Positions 31,187-41,918 of a DNA stretch of 64,000 nucleotides are shown piece by piece. The translations under genes were made by a program, and so were the position numbers. Under the pieces are notes generated by a model. That model was not told the origin of the DNA. It ran no database searches and saw nothing but the letters and a program-made list of their open reading frames with translations. Position 1 is the stretch's first letter. Each line of letters begins with the position of its first letter. Origin of the DNA: Flavobacteriaceae bacterium (GTDB lineage Bacteria; Bacteroidota; Bacteroidia; Flavobacteriales; Flavobacteriaceae); assembly GCA_018699935.1 (NCBI GenBank), contig JABISF010000034.1:1-64000 (forward strand), given 5' to 3'.

Positions 31187-32344
31187 TTAATGTTTTGTTT
31201 TGACCAAAAATTTATGAAAATCCGAAGTGTTTTCACACCCAATTTGTTCCATGATTTGTTTGAGTTCTGTCTTGATCAGCCCCATGGTGTGATCGCCTCC
31301 TTTATTTCCCAATGCACCGACACCGTACATAAACGAACGTCCCATAAAAGTGAATTCAGCACCTTGCGCCATACTTCTGGCAATGTCCGGACCGGAACGA
31401 ATCCCACTGTCCATCATCAAGGTAATTTTGTCTGAAAATTTTTCTTTTAAATCGCGTAATGCATGTATGGTGGATTGTCCGGCATCCAATTGACGTCCAC
31501 CGTGATTGGACACTATAATTCCATCAATTCCCAAGGCGATGGCTTTTTCCATATCGGCCTCACTCGCCACCCCTTTCAATACAATTTTTCCTTTCCAAAG
31601 GTCCCGTATGGGCTTGATTTTTTCTTCGTTCAAACGTCCATCAAAAGTTTCATCCATGAATTTGCCCAATTGTTTCAAGTCCAAACCTTTGGGCATATAA
31701 GGTTTTAATGATTCAAATTCGGGTTGCCCATTGAGGAGCGTTTTTGCTGCCCATTCGGGACGTTTAAATATTTGAATAAAATTGTTGATCGACATTTTTG
31801 GAGGCATCGCCAAACCGTTGCGGATGTCGCGAGGACGAAAACCAAAGGTGGGTACATCACTCAACAATACCAAAACGGGATAGGCTGCAGCAGCGGCACG
31901 TTTTAACAAATCGTCACGCACTTCGGTTTTTGCTGGATGATACAACTGAAACCAAGCTTTACCCTCGGTAATTTCCCCTATGGTTTCGATGCTACCGGTG
32001 GTGACCGTACTCAAAATAAAAGGCAGGTTGTGTTCGTGCGCCGCTCGAGCCAAAATTTCTGGAGCTTTGGGCCACATCAGTCCTTGGAGTCCTACCGGTG
32101 CCACCCCAAAAGGGGCGTCATAAGTATGTCCAAAAAGCGTGGTTTTTAAATCTACGGTAATATTGGACTTTAAATATTGTGGAATGAACTCGAGTTCCCG
32201 AATCTCTTTGGTGTTTTTTTCTAAATTGACATCTTCATTGCATCCTCCGTCCAAATACTCAAAGGCAAATTTGGGCATTTTACGTGCCGCTTTAGCACGC
32301 AAATCCGCTACCGAAGGGTATTTAGAAAGAAAGGAATATGACAT
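31187..32344 (-). CDS. FMN-dependent alpha-hydroxy-acid dehydrogenase (LldD-like)
   Basis: FEYLDGGCNEDVNLEKNT; IVLKGVASEADMEKAIALGIDGIIVSNHGGRQLD. Confidence 0.92.
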   Translation of the reverse strand: MSYSFLSKYPSVADLRAKAARKMPKFAFEYLDGGCNEDVNLEKNTKEIRELEFIPQYLKSNITVDLKTTLFGHTYDAPFGVAPVGLQGLMWPKAPEILARAAHEHNLPFILSTVTTGSIETIGEITEGKAWFQLYHPAKTEVRDDLLKRAAAAAYPVLVLLSDVPTFGFRPRDIRNGLAMPPKMSINNFIQIFKRPEWAAKTLLNGQPEFESLKPYMPKGLDLKQLGKFMDETFDGRLNEEKIKPIRDLWKGKIVLKGVASEADMEKAIALGIDGIIVSNHGGRQLDAGQSTIHALRDLKEKFSDKITLMMDSGIRSGPDIARSMAQGAEFTFMGRSFMYGVGALGNKGGDHTMGLIKTELKQIMEQIGCENTSDFHKFLVKTKH

Positions 32345-32535
32345 GAATTGGAATATTTATTTGGTGTTGTAGTTTTAAAACCTAAAAATATAAAAAAAGT
32401 GGCCTACCCCCCTTGGTTTTTTATTCAAATTCGACCAAATCTGGATAAAAATTGATCGAAAATCGAATTTTGATTTTATGCGATAAAATAAATCATTACT
32501 TTCATTACTCATTAACGACTAATAAATATTAAACA

Positions 32536-33585
32536 ATGAAAAATAATGCGTCTCACTTTTCGAGAAGAAATTTTATAGCTTCCACAGCAACAGTTGCTGC
32601 TGGACTTAGCTTAGGGGGTTCAAAAGTTTGGGGAGCTCCCGCTTACATTCCCCATTTATTGGAACCCAATTCCAAGATCAACGGAGTACAATTGGGCACC
32701 ATTACCTACTCCTTTCGATCCTTAAAAGATCAAAGCGCAGAAGCCACGCTGCAATATGTATTGGACTGTGGTATCAGTGCTGTTGAATTGATGGGTGATC
32801 CCGCAGAGACCTTTGCCGGAAAACCTGAAAACCCTGTAGATCGAAGAAAATATTACGGTTTAATGCGCGCCGAAAGAGATGGAAAACTCACCGCCGATCA
32901 AGAAAAAGAATTCAATGAACTGAAAGCCCAAGGGGAAGATTATGAAAAACAATTGGAGCGCTGGGACAAGCAGGCGAGCTTGAGTAAAATGGAAACACTG
33001 CGCAAAATGTACAATGCCGCTGGAGTTTCCATTTATGCCTACAAACCCGATCGTTTTTTAAGAAAAGGCAATTCTGATGAAAACATCAACTTTGCCATGC
33101 AAGCCGGAAAAATATTGGGGGCTTCTCATGTTACTATAGAACTTCCTCGCGAAGCCGATTACACCCTAAAATTGGGGAAAATGGCGGAGCAAAACGGTAT
33201 TTTAGTGGCTTATCACGGGCACGAACAACAACACCCTGAGTGGTGGGATGTCGCCTTGGAAAAGTCGCCCAACAATGCGATGAACATGGATTTGGGACAT
33301 TTTGTAGCTGCCGGAAACTTAGAACCCCTGCAAACCATTCAGCAAAAGCATCAATGGATCAAAAGTATGCACGTAAAGGATCGTAGAAATCCCGCCAACG
33401 GAAAGAGTAATTTGCCTTTTGGTCAAGGGGATACTCCCATCGTAGAGGCTTTACAATTGATGCGCAACCAAAAATATACGTTTCCAGCCACCATCGAATA
33501 CGAATACGAAACCCCCGAAGGTTCGGATGTGATTTCGGAAATCAAAAAATGTGTTGCCTATTGCAAAAATGCATTAGAATCATAA
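32536..33585 (+). CDS. Sugar phosphate isomerase/epimerase (AP-endonuclease 2 fold), exported
   Basis: FSRRNFIASTATVAAGLSL Tat-like signal; GISAVELMGD; VAYHGHEQQHPEW; MDLGHFVAAG; KSMHVKDR. Confidence 0.87.
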   Translation: MKNNASHFSRRNFIASTATVAAGLSLGGSKVWGAPAYIPHLLEPNSKINGVQLGTITYSFRSLKDQSAEATLQYVLDCGISAVELMGDPAETFAGKPENPVDRRKYYGLMRAERDGKLTADQEKEFNELKAQGEDYEKQLERWDKQASLSKMETLRKMYNAAGVSIYAYKPDRFLRKGNSDENINFAMQAGKILGASHVTIELPREADYTLKLGKMAEQNGILVAYHGHEQQHPEWWDVALEKSPNNAMNMDLGHFVAAGNLEPLQTIQQKHQWIKSMHVKDRRNPANGKSNLPFGQGDTPIVEALQLMRNQKYTFPATIEYEYETPEGSDVISEIKKCVAYCKNALES

Positions 33586-33619
33586 CCCCAATGGTCGACA
33601 GGATTGAAATCTTAGCTTT

Positions 33620-36013
33620 TTATTTAAGCTGCATCCAACTGAAATCGCTGTGAATTTTCAGCGATTTGGTGGAAGGATTCCAATCCAGGTCGGTCAGTTT
33701 TGATTTTTTCCCGTCCAGGTTAATACTTTTAGGCTCAAAAGGAAGTCCCACAAATTTCATTGTATACGTATGATGTTTGCTGGTGTATTTTCCTTCCATA
33801 TGTTGTTGAAGGTGTAACTCCTTTTCATTTCCAATCAATTTGATGGAGCGCAACAAATATTTTCCTTTGGTATAGTCATACCCATCGTTGCTATCCTCAA
33901 AAATCATGGATTTTTCAGTACCTTCTTTGAAATACACATCGAGTTTCAAATCGTCTATTTGCTTCTCCCCCACATATTGTTGAATCGGATATTTTGGAAT
34001 GATCGATCCCGCTTTGATAAACAACGGCATCTGATCGATGGGAGCATCCACCCATAATTCACGTCCGCCAGCCATTTGAGCATCGCTCCACATATTATAC
34101 CAATCTCCTTTGGGTAAATAGATTCTACGTCCATTAACATTGGGTTCCTGTATGGGACACACCAAGATTTGGTTTCCAAAAACAAATTCATCGGAACGGT
34201 AGTGTGTTTGCGGATCTTCTTGATCAAAATAAACCAACGGCTTGATCAATGGGGTTCCATTTTTAAAATAATCATAAAACATGGAATAGATATACGGCAG
34301 TAATTGGTAGCGTAATTCTACAAATTTTCGGGTGATGTCCAGCACTTCCGGACCAAAGGCCCAAGGCTCTTGGTCGCCGTGATGTCCCGAAGAATGAACG
34401 CGACAAAAGGGATGGAATACACCCAGTTGAATCCAACGGGTGAAGAGTTCACCAGAGGGTTGCTCGGCAAACCCGCCAATATCGGTTCCGGCAAAGCCCA
34501 TTCCACTGATGGAAAGGCGTTGAATTTGCACATTGGCCAACCACAGATGTTCCCAAGAAGCCACATTGTCGCCCGTCCAAGAGGAAGTATAGCGTTGTCC
34601 TCCCGAATAATTGGCACGGGTGATGACAAAAGGGCGTTTGGGATAGGCGTGTTTTTTTACACCTTCATAGGTGGCGCGCGTCATTTGCATTCCATAAATA
34701 TTGTGCGCTTTTCGATGGCTACAACGGTTGCCATCATAATCATGCCGTACATCGTTGGGAAAGGTTTTGTTGGGCACCTCCATCACAGCGGGTTCGTTCA
34801 TGTCGTTCCAAACTCCGTGTACACCAATGTCGTGCATCAATTCTTGAAACAAGTCGGCCCACCAAGCGCGCACTTCTGGATTGGTAAAGTCCGGGAAATA
34901 ACATTCGCCGGGCCAAACCTTTCCTTTCATATAGGAACCATCGGCGCGTTTGCAAAAATAATCTTTCTCCAAAGCCTCTTTAAAAACCTCATACTCATTG
35001 TCCACTTTGATTCCCGGATCAATAATTACTATGGTTTTAAAACCGTCTTTTTTCAGTTCATCCACCATTCTTTTGGGGTCAGGAAAATAGTCTTTGTTCC
35101 AAGTAAAACATCGAAAACCTTCCATATAATCGATGTCCAAATAGATGGCATCGCAAGGAAAATTGAGGGTTCTAAATTTGGAGGTAATCTCTTTTACTTT
35201 GGCTTCTGGATAATAACTCCACTTGCACTGGTGATAACCCAACGCCCAAAGGGGTGGTAGTTCGGGTTTTCCCGTAAGATCGGTATAGGTTGTAACCACA
35301 TCTGCCATTTTTGGTCCGTAGATGAAATAATAATTCATTTCGCCTCCGTCTGCCCAAAAGCTGGAAACGTTTCTTCTTTCATGACAGAAATCAAAATGAG
35401 TTTTGAAGGTATTGTCAAAAAAGACTCCATAAGCAGATTGCTTGTTTAGGGCTATATAAAAAGGAACCGTTTTATAGACCTCATCCAAATCTTTACCGTA
35501 AGCATATTGATCGGTATTCCAATTGGAAACTCTTTTTCCTTTGAGGTTAAAACTTGTAGGCTTGTCACCCAAACCGTAAAAACATTCTCCTTCGGGGGAA
35601 TGCTTACTCATTTTTACATAGTTTCCGCCGTGTTCGAAAGTCTCTTCCCAATGAAACCCAAGTTCATCCTCAAGAATCAGACTGCCATCGAGTTCATAGA
35701 TGCCCACGCGCAAATCTTTTTTGGAAACTTTGCACTGTACCTTACTGGTAGTGATGATCACTACATCTTCCTGATCTTCAAGATTTAATTCATTGTAGCC
35801 ATGAGGGTGATCGTCGATGGCATAGGAAAAATCTTTTTCAAAATACCCCTCGGGGGCATAACGAAACCGCAGTATGCTGTCACGAATGACTTCGATCATG
35901 AGCTTTACCCCATTTTCAGCAGTGAATTCAATTATATTGGATGATTTTTTAAAGTTTTTTAAGGCCGTTGGAAATAGATTTCCTTTATACTCTAATTCGG
36001 TATTTGTAATCAT
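33620..36013 (-). CDS. Glycoside hydrolase family 31 (alpha-glucosidase-like)
   Basis: PPLWALGYHQCKWSYYPE; GVWNDMNEPAV (nucleophile); GAGTDIGGFAEQPS-type segment; FHPFCRVHSSGHHGDQEPW. Confidence 0.94.
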   Translation of the reverse strand: MITNTELEYKGNLFPTALKNFKKSSNIIEFTAENGVKLMIEVIRDSILRFRYAPEGYFEKDFSYAIDDHPHGYNELNLEDQEDVVIITTSKVQCKVSKKDLRVGIYELDGSLILEDELGFHWEETFEHGGNYVKMSKHSPEGECFYGLGDKPTSFNLKGKRVSNWNTDQYAYGKDLDEVYKTVPFYIALNKQSAYGVFFDNTFKTHFDFCHERRNVSSFWADGGEMNYYFIYGPKMADVVTTYTDLTGKPELPPLWALGYHQCKWSYYPEAKVKEITSKFRTLNFPCDAIYLDIDYMEGFRCFTWNKDYFPDPKRMVDELKKDGFKTIVIIDPGIKVDNEYEVFKEALEKDYFCKRADGSYMKGKVWPGECYFPDFTNPEVRAWWADLFQELMHDIGVHGVWNDMNEPAVMEVPNKTFPNDVRHDYDGNRCSHRKAHNIYGMQMTRATYEGVKKHAYPKRPFVITRANYSGGQRYTSSWTGDNVASWEHLWLANVQIQRLSISGMGFAGTDIGGFAEQPSGELFTRWIQLGVFHPFCRVHSSGHHGDQEPWAFGPEVLDITRKFVELRYQLLPYIYSMFYDYFKNGTPLIKPLVYFDQEDPQTHYRSDEFVFGNQILVCPIQEPNVNGRRIYLPKGDWYNMWSDAQMAGGRELWVDAPIDQMPLFIKAGSIIPKYPIQQYVGEKQIDDLKLDVYFKEGTEKSMIFEDSNDGYDYTKGKYLLRSIKLIGNEKELHLQQHMEGKYTSKHHTYTMKFVGLPFEPKSINLDGKKSKLTDLDWNPSTKSLKIHSDFSWMQLK

Positions 36014-36028
36014 GTACTTATGGTCGTA

Positions 36029-37945
36029 TTAAAAAATTAGTTTGTAAACGTGAATTCCCAAAGGGGGAATCTCTAATGAAACAGAGGCTTTTTGATTATG
36101 CGCCGGGCTGTTTTGAATCTCTATAATTTCGGCATAGTTGATTTTTGATCCTCCGTATTTTTCGGCATCAGAATTAAAAATCAATTGGAGCTGTTTTCCT
36201 TTGGGTACGCCCAAAGTATAGTCTTCCATATGCCGTGGAGTTCCATTCATCACCACGATCAATTGTTCTTTTTTGTTTTTCCCTTTTCGGATATAACTTA
36301 AAACCGCATTTTGATGGTCTTGAAAGTCTATCCATTCAAAACCTGCCGCCGTAAATTGTAATTCATAAAGGGCTTTTTCACTTTTGTATAGTTGGTTTAA
36401 ATCTTGAATCAGCTTTTGAATTCCTTTGTGATAATCGTACTGCAACAAATGCCAATTCAAACTGGATTGAAAATTCCACTCTTCGCTTTGTCCAAATTCA
36501 CCTCCCATAAAGAGTAATTTGGTTCCGGGATGTGTAAACATATAGGCATACATCAAACGCAAATTGGCAAAACGCTGCCATTCATCTCCGGGCATTCTTC
36601 CCAACAATGACTGCTTTCCATAGACCACTTCATCGTGACTGAGTGGCAACATAAAGTTTTCGGAAAAGGCATACGTCATGCTGAAAGTGATGTCGTTTTG
36701 GTGGTAGGAACGGTAGATGGGGTCTTTTTTAAAATACTCCAACGTATCATGCATCCATCCCATCATCCATTTCATCCCAAATCCTAAGCCGCCAATATCG
36801 GTGGGTTTTGAAACCATAGGAAAAGAAGTCGATTCTTCGGCTATGGTTTGTATTCCGTCAAAAGTGGAATAGAGATAATAATTCAATTCTTTGAGAAAAG
36901 AAATGGCTGCCAAATTCTCTCTTCCCCCAAACTCATTAGGCTCCCATTCTCCGTCTTCGCGAGAATAATCGAGATATAAAATAGAAGCCACGGCATCTAC
37001 CCGCAACCCATCGATATGATACTGATCGCACCAAAATGCGGCATTGCTGATTAAAAAGGAGCGTACTTCTGCACGTTCATAATTAAAAATCAAACTTTTC
37101 CAATCGGGATGATATCCTTTTTTGATATCGGGATGTTCATAAACACAGGACCCATCAAAATTTCCCAAACCGTGTGCGTCCGCTGGAAAATGCGAAGGCA
37201 CCCAATCCAAAATGACGGCAATATCAGCCTGGTGAAATGCGTCCACCAAAGCGGCAAAAGCCTCGGGATTTCCAAAGCGACTGCTGGGTGCAAAATAGCC
37301 CGTGATTTGATAACCCCAGGAGGGATCGTAGGGAAATTCCATAATCGGCATCAATTCCACATGCGTAAAACCCATTTCAGCTACATAACGCACCAATTGA
37401 TCCGCCAATTCTTCATAACTTAAAAAACGATTTTCTTCTACATTGCGTTTCCACGAAGACAAATGCACTTCGTACACCGAATTGGGTTGATCCAAACGGT
37501 TTACTTTGGCTCTTTTTTTCAACCATTTTTGATCCTTCCAACGGTAGTTGGGTTGGTGAACAATGGAGGCAGTATTGGGAGGATTTTCGCAATACATAGC
37601 AAAAGGGTCCGCTTTTTCAATACGACGGTCGTCGATATTCGATTGGATGCTGTATTTGTATTTGGTTCCGGATTTTACTTTTGGAATAAAACCTTCCCAG
37701 ATGCCACTTTCGTCCCATCGCACTTGAAGCGGATGTTCTCCTTCAATCCAATAATTGAAATCTCCCACCACAGAAACCGCTTTGGCAGCAGGTGCCCAAA
37801 CGGCAAAATAAATTCCTTCTTCCCCTTCTACTTTCATCGGATGCGCTCCGAATTTTTCATAGAGTTTATAGTGCTTTCCGGACTTGAACAAAGCAATGTC
37901 AAAATCGGTAAATCGCGAAAAGGTTTTTACAGCCTGTTTCATCAT
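36029..37945 (-). CDS. glgB: 1,4-alpha-glucan branching enzyme
   Basis: YEVHLSSWKRN...HVELMPIMEFPYDPSWGYQ; DGLRVDAVASILYLDYSR; IAEESTSFP; LPLSHDEVVYGKQSLLGRMPGDEWQRFAN. Confidence 0.97.
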   Translation of the reverse strand: MMKQAVKTFSRFTDFDIALFKSGKHYKLYEKFGAHPMKVEGEEGIYFAVWAPAAKAVSVVGDFNYWIEGEHPLQVRWDESGIWEGFIPKVKSGTKYKYSIQSNIDDRRIEKADPFAMYCENPPNTASIVHQPNYRWKDQKWLKKRAKVNRLDQPNSVYEVHLSSWKRNVEENRFLSYEELADQLVRYVAEMGFTHVELMPIMEFPYDPSWGYQITGYFAPSSRFGNPEAFAALVDAFHQADIAVILDWVPSHFPADAHGLGNFDGSCVYEHPDIKKGYHPDWKSLIFNYERAEVRSFLISNAAFWCDQYHIDGLRVDAVASILYLDYSREDGEWEPNEFGGRENLAAISFLKELNYYLYSTFDGIQTIAEESTSFPMVSKPTDIGGLGFGMKWMMGWMHDTLEYFKKDPIYRSYHQNDITFSMTYAFSENFMLPLSHDEVVYGKQSLLGRMPGDEWQRFANLRLMYAYMFTHPGTKLLFMGGEFGQSEEWNFQSSLNWHLLQYDYHKGIQKLIQDLNQLYKSEKALYELQFTAAGFEWIDFQDHQNAVLSYIRKGKNKKEQLIVVMNGTPRHMEDYTLGVPKGKQLQLIFNSDAEKYGGSKINYAEIIEIQNSPAHNQKASVSLEIPPLGIHVYKLIF

Positions 37946-37996
37946 TTTTTTTTGTTTTGTTTCAAGTTGTTTTCATGTTCTTGTCCACAACTTTTT

Positions 37997-39613
37997 TTAT
38001 TGGTGGTTCAATATACGGAGAATCCCCTTTAGGGGAATCATCGCCCACTGGGGTCGGGAATTCATTTCATAACCTAATTCATAGACTGCCTTTTCAAGAA
38101 GAAAATATTTTAGAAGAAATAAAATTTCTGACTGATACCCAATATTTAAATTTTTTGATTCCACTTTATTGATATAGGTTTCTAAAAAAACCCCGATCAA
38201 ATAGCGATAAAGGCGTTCCCCCAATTCAAAACGGGTTTTTTCGTCTGCCTTAAACTGTTCTTTTTTGGTCAATAGCACCGAATAGATGGCATAGTGAAAA
38301 GAACGGAACATGCCCGCTACATCTTTGAGTGGGGTTTGTTTCACTTTTCGGTCGCGAATGGTACTTTCGGGTTCGCCTTCAAAATCCAGGATGTAAAAAT
38401 CGCCATCGGTGACCAAAACTTGCCCCAAATGATAGTCTCCGTGCACCCGAATCCGCTCGCTTTTTAATGCCGTCCAATCAAAATCCACAAAACGCTTTCG
38501 GACAATTTTTTTGGAGTCCAAAAAAGTTCGCGCCATGGACAGTGTTGCCTCGTCCAGTTTGTGTAAATTATTTTCAATGGTATTGAGGCGATTTTGAAAT
38601 TGATAGAGCATCCGGTTTTTTAACCAAACACTGTAATCGCCATTGTAATGCGTCGGCGTAAAGGCGGTGTCTTGTGAATCGCTGCCCAAACAAATGTGCA
38701 TTTCGGCGGTTCGCAGGGCCAGTTTCTCTACTTTCAGAAAAAGGTTTAAACCCACCCAATCGATGATTTCTGCAGGAATTTGTTGAATCTTTATCCGTTC
38801 ATACAGCGGGGTGTCTGGAAGATTTTGGAGTTTTAATTTTTTTTGATCAAAGGTTTTGAACAATTGCTCAATTTCTTTCAAAAAATAAACCCACGCATCC
38901 CCTTGATTGGGAATCAATTCTTGCATCAAGCCCAAGGTGATGACTTCTTTTTCTTCGTCTAAAATATTGATACTGCCCACATAGGCAGGAGTGTTTTTAA
39001 ACTGTTGCTTTTCCGTCAAAAAACGGTTGATTTCATAATCTGGGTTGCTGTTGAGATAGATGCGTCGGAAAAATTTTAATACATATTTTTCATTAAAGAC
39101 AATGGAGGTATTGCTTTGCTCCGCTCCCAAAAATCGTGATGTATCGTATTTGATCATTCCCGCCAGCTCCGACTTGTGAAAAATAATATTGGGCAGAGCG
39201 GTGCGATTTTTTTCGACGATGTGCTCAAACAATAATTTTCTAAAATCTTCAATATGGAGCGCATCCACCAAATAGCCAACTTGTTTGTTGAATTTTGCCG
39301 GGGCAATTAAGGTATTGGTTTCTATCTCTTCATGATGAATAAAACCAATTGGAATAAAATAATTCTGAAAAAAAGCTTCCTTAAAATTGACTTCAATCAG
39401 AACGCCATAAAAATGATTCCTTTTGGAATTGAGTTTAATATGGCGAATAATTTCGATGTATTTCAGCGTACTGGCTTTGCCAGCATACCAACGTTTTTTT
39501 AAAATATAACGCTCTAAAATCTCGGAAGCAAAGGTTTTGACAAAGTCTTCATTTTCAAATGCTTTTGTCCAGTCCACTGAAAATTCGTACATGTCTGCCG
39601 GGGGTGCTTCCAA
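37997..39613 (-). CDS. Maltokinase-like phosphotransferase (Mak/Pep2 type)
   Basis: RIRVHGDYHLGQVLVTDGDFYILDFEGEPESTIRDRKVKQTPLKDVAGMFRSF is the Mak signature; lies between glgB and glgE. Confidence 0.88.
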   Translation of the reverse strand: MEAPPADMYEFSVDWTKAFENEDFVKTFASEILERYILKKRWYAGKASTLKYIEIIRHIKLNSKRNHFYGVLIEVNFKEAFFQNYFIPIGFIHHEEIETNTLIAPAKFNKQVGYLVDALHIEDFRKLLFEHIVEKNRTALPNIIFHKSELAGMIKYDTSRFLGAEQSNTSIVFNEKYVLKFFRRIYLNSNPDYEINRFLTEKQQFKNTPAYVGSINILDEEKEVITLGLMQELIPNQGDAWVYFLKEIEQLFKTFDQKKLKLQNLPDTPLYERIKIQQIPAEIIDWVGLNLFLKVEKLALRTAEMHICLGSDSQDTAFTPTHYNGDYSVWLKNRMLYQFQNRLNTIENNLHKLDEATLSMARTFLDSKKIVRKRFVDFDWTALKSERIRVHGDYHLGQVLVTDGDFYILDFEGEPESTIRDRKVKQTPLKDVAGMFRSFHYAIYSVLLTKKEQFKADEKTRFELGERLYRYLIGVFLETYINKVESKNLNIGYQSEILFLLKYFLLEKAVYELGYEMNSRPQWAMIPLKGILRILNHQ

Positions 39614-39618
39614 GGGAT

Positions 39619-41559
39619 TTAAATTTTTATTTTAAACAAATGAAACGGCAAGGCCGGATGCAGTTCAACAAAATTATGGGTACCTCGCCAATGATAACTA
39701 TTCCCCGTGATTTGATCTTCTACCGTATATTCCACATCTGTGGGAAGTCCCAATGCCTCCAAAGGAATATATAATTGATCATTTTGAGTGTAGTAAGGAT
39801 CTAAATTTACCGCCATCAAACTGAGGCAGGTCTGTGCATCATCATATTTGAGATAGGCCAAAATATTTTCGTTGGCATTTTGACAAAAACGAATATTATT
39901 GGTTTGTTGCAGCGAAGGCAATTGTTTTCTTGCCTCATTAATTTTACCAATAATACGCATCAATTTATTTTCTGCTTCCCAATCCCAATCCCGAATTTGA
40001 TATTTTTCGGAGTCCAGATATTCTTCTTTGCCGGGAATGGCATCGGAAGTCATAAATTCGTAAATAGGTCCATAAATTCCGGTATTAGAACTCAAGGTGG
40101 CCGCTAAAAAATAGCGACTCATATGCAATGCCTCATTGGCTCCTTGCAAATGAAAAGGATTGATGTCCGGCGTGTTGGGCCAAAAATTGGGCCGGAAAAA
40201 CTCTTTGAGTTGGGTCTTACTCAATTCTTCCACATAGCCTTGCAATTCTTCTTTTCGATTGCGCCAAGTAAAATAGGAATAGGACTGTGTAAATCCTTGT
40301 TTTGCGAGTTGATACATGATGGCGGGTCGGGAAAAAGCCTCTGACAAGAACAAGACTTCGGGATGTTTGGCGCGCACCTCGGCCATGAGCCAACCCCAAA
40401 AATGAAAAGGTTTGGTGTGCGGATTGTCCACTCTGTACACTTTGATTCCGGCCGTTTCTATCCAATACAACGTAATTTCCAACAACGCGTCCCACAGCGG
40501 ATTCCAAGCTTCCGTATCAAAATAAATGGGAAGGATGTCTTGGTATTTTTTGGGAGGATTTTCGGCGTATTGAATACTTCCGTCCGGACGCCATTTGAAC
40601 CATTCCGGATGTTCTTTTACCAAAGGATGATCGGGTGCCATTTGAAACGCCAAATCCATCGCAATTTCAATTCCGTAGTGTTGGGCTTCTTGAACCAAAG
40701 CTGTGAATTGCTCCAAATTTCCCAATGCGGGATGGAGGGAACGGTGTCCACCTAGCTTCGAACCAATACCCCAAGGAGATCCCACATCATCGGATTGGGC
40801 TTCCGTAGCATTGTTTTTTCCTTTGCGATTGATCTCGCCTATGGGATGAATGGGAGGGAAATAGAGCGTATCAAAACCCATGTTCGCCACCCGAGGCAAT
40901 AATTTTTTACAGTCTTCAAAAGTCCCATGGACGCCCGATTCCGATGCCGATGAGCGAGGAAAAAACTCATACCAAGTACTGAAAAGTGCTTTTTTGCGCT
41001 CTACAAGAATTCCTTGGACAAGACTTTTGGTGACTAATTTTTTTAGGGGATACGTTTTAAAAAAAGCTTCCATAGAGGGATCAAAAAGTGTTTTTGATGC
41101 TGCCCCTTGGGTTGCTCGGTCTTGAAGTTCTGCAGCAATTTTTTCCCAAGCCGCCTTCTTTTTTACTTTGTGAGCCGCTAGACATTGTTCAATGTACAAA
41201 GCCCCCTCTAAAAGTTCGGAATAAACCTCTTGTTGGGCTTCCAATTTTTTTTGTGTGCCGTAAAGCCACGTAAGGGGTTCGTCCACCCATGCTTCTAAAT
41301 GAAAATGATAGTTGCCCAATTCGGTCACCTTAAAATCGGCTTGCCAACGATCGTTGGGCAAGGATTCCATGGAAACGACCTCTTTTTGTTGGGAACTGTT
41401 GTGGGTAAAAATCAATTCGGCACTCAAGTGATCATGGCCGTCAGAGAAGATGTCTGCTTCCACATGAACACTTTGCCCTTGAACCCTTTTTAATTGAAAA
41501 ATACCCCCGTCAATAACGGGGGTAAGATGTTCAATAATAACTCTATTTTGATTTCGCAT
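39619..41559 (-). CDS. glgE: Alpha-1,4-glucan:maltose-1-phosphate maltosyltransferase GlgE
   Basis: FPPIHPIGEINRKGKNN; AENPPKKYQDILPIYFD; KVYRVDNPHTKPFHFW; FLSEAFSRPAIMYQLAKQGFTQSYSYFTWRN. Confidence 0.94.
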   Translation of the reverse strand: MRNQNRVIIEHLTPVIDGGIFQLKRVQGQSVHVEADIFSDGHDHLSAELIFTHNSSQQKEVVSMESLPNDRWQADFKVTELGNYHFHLEAWVDEPLTWLYGTQKKLEAQQEVYSELLEGALYIEQCLAAHKVKKKAAWEKIAAELQDRATQGAASKTLFDPSMEAFFKTYPLKKLVTKSLVQGILVERKKALFSTWYEFFPRSSASESGVHGTFEDCKKLLPRVANMGFDTLYFPPIHPIGEINRKGKNNATEAQSDDVGSPWGIGSKLGGHRSLHPALGNLEQFTALVQEAQHYGIEIAMDLAFQMAPDHPLVKEHPEWFKWRPDGSIQYAENPPKKYQDILPIYFDTEAWNPLWDALLEITLYWIETAGIKVYRVDNPHTKPFHFWGWLMAEVRAKHPEVLFLSEAFSRPAIMYQLAKQGFTQSYSYFTWRNRKEELQGYVEELSKTQLKEFFRPNFWPNTPDINPFHLQGANEALHMSRYFLAATLSSNTGIYGPIYEFMTSDAIPGKEEYLDSEKYQIRDWDWEAENKLMRIIGKINEARKQLPSLQQTNNIRFCQNANENILAYLKYDDAQTCLSLMAVNLDPYYTQNDQLYIPLEALGLPTDVEYTVEDQITGNSYHWRGTHNFVELHPALPFHLFKIKI

Positions 41560-41621
41560 ATCGGTATACTTCTCTAGGTATGAATACCTCTAAAGTACCA
41601 AAAAAAGTGATGGTGTAAAAA

Positions 41622-41918
41622 TTAAAGTTCCAATACACCATTAGAGTCACCAGCAAAATCATTCCACTGATAAGCATCTGCTTGCTCATCATTGCGATAT
41701 TCGCCGTCAACTTTGTAACGAAATTCAAAAGACTGATTTGCAGGAATATCAAAAGTTCCTTTGAAGATTCCGTTTTTTTGCTTTTTAAGGGCAAAAGCGG
41801 TTGCTCCCCAATCGTTAAAATCCCCTACGACTTCAGCAGTTTTTGCTTCGGTTTCTGAAAGCGCAAAAGTTACTTTACAAACAGGTTTTGACTTTAAAAA
41901 TTTTTTGGTAATAGCCAT
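41622..41918 (-). CDS. Stand-alone CBM48 / isoamylase early-set (glycogen-binding) domain protein
   Basis: 98 aa; VVGDFNDWGATAFALKKQKNGIFKGTFDIPANQSFEFRYKVDGEYRND. Confidence 0.87.
   Translation of the reverse strand: MAITKKFLKSKPVCKVTFALSETEAKTAEVVGDFNDWGATAFALKKQKNGIFKGTFDIPANQSFEFRYKVDGEYRNDEQADAYQWNDFAGDSNGVLEL

Noticed and set aside
34370-35260. 296-aa plus-strand ORF antisense to the GH31 gene
   Set aside because: Fully contained in a well-supported CDS; no recognisable domain; antisense ORFs are frequent in this window.
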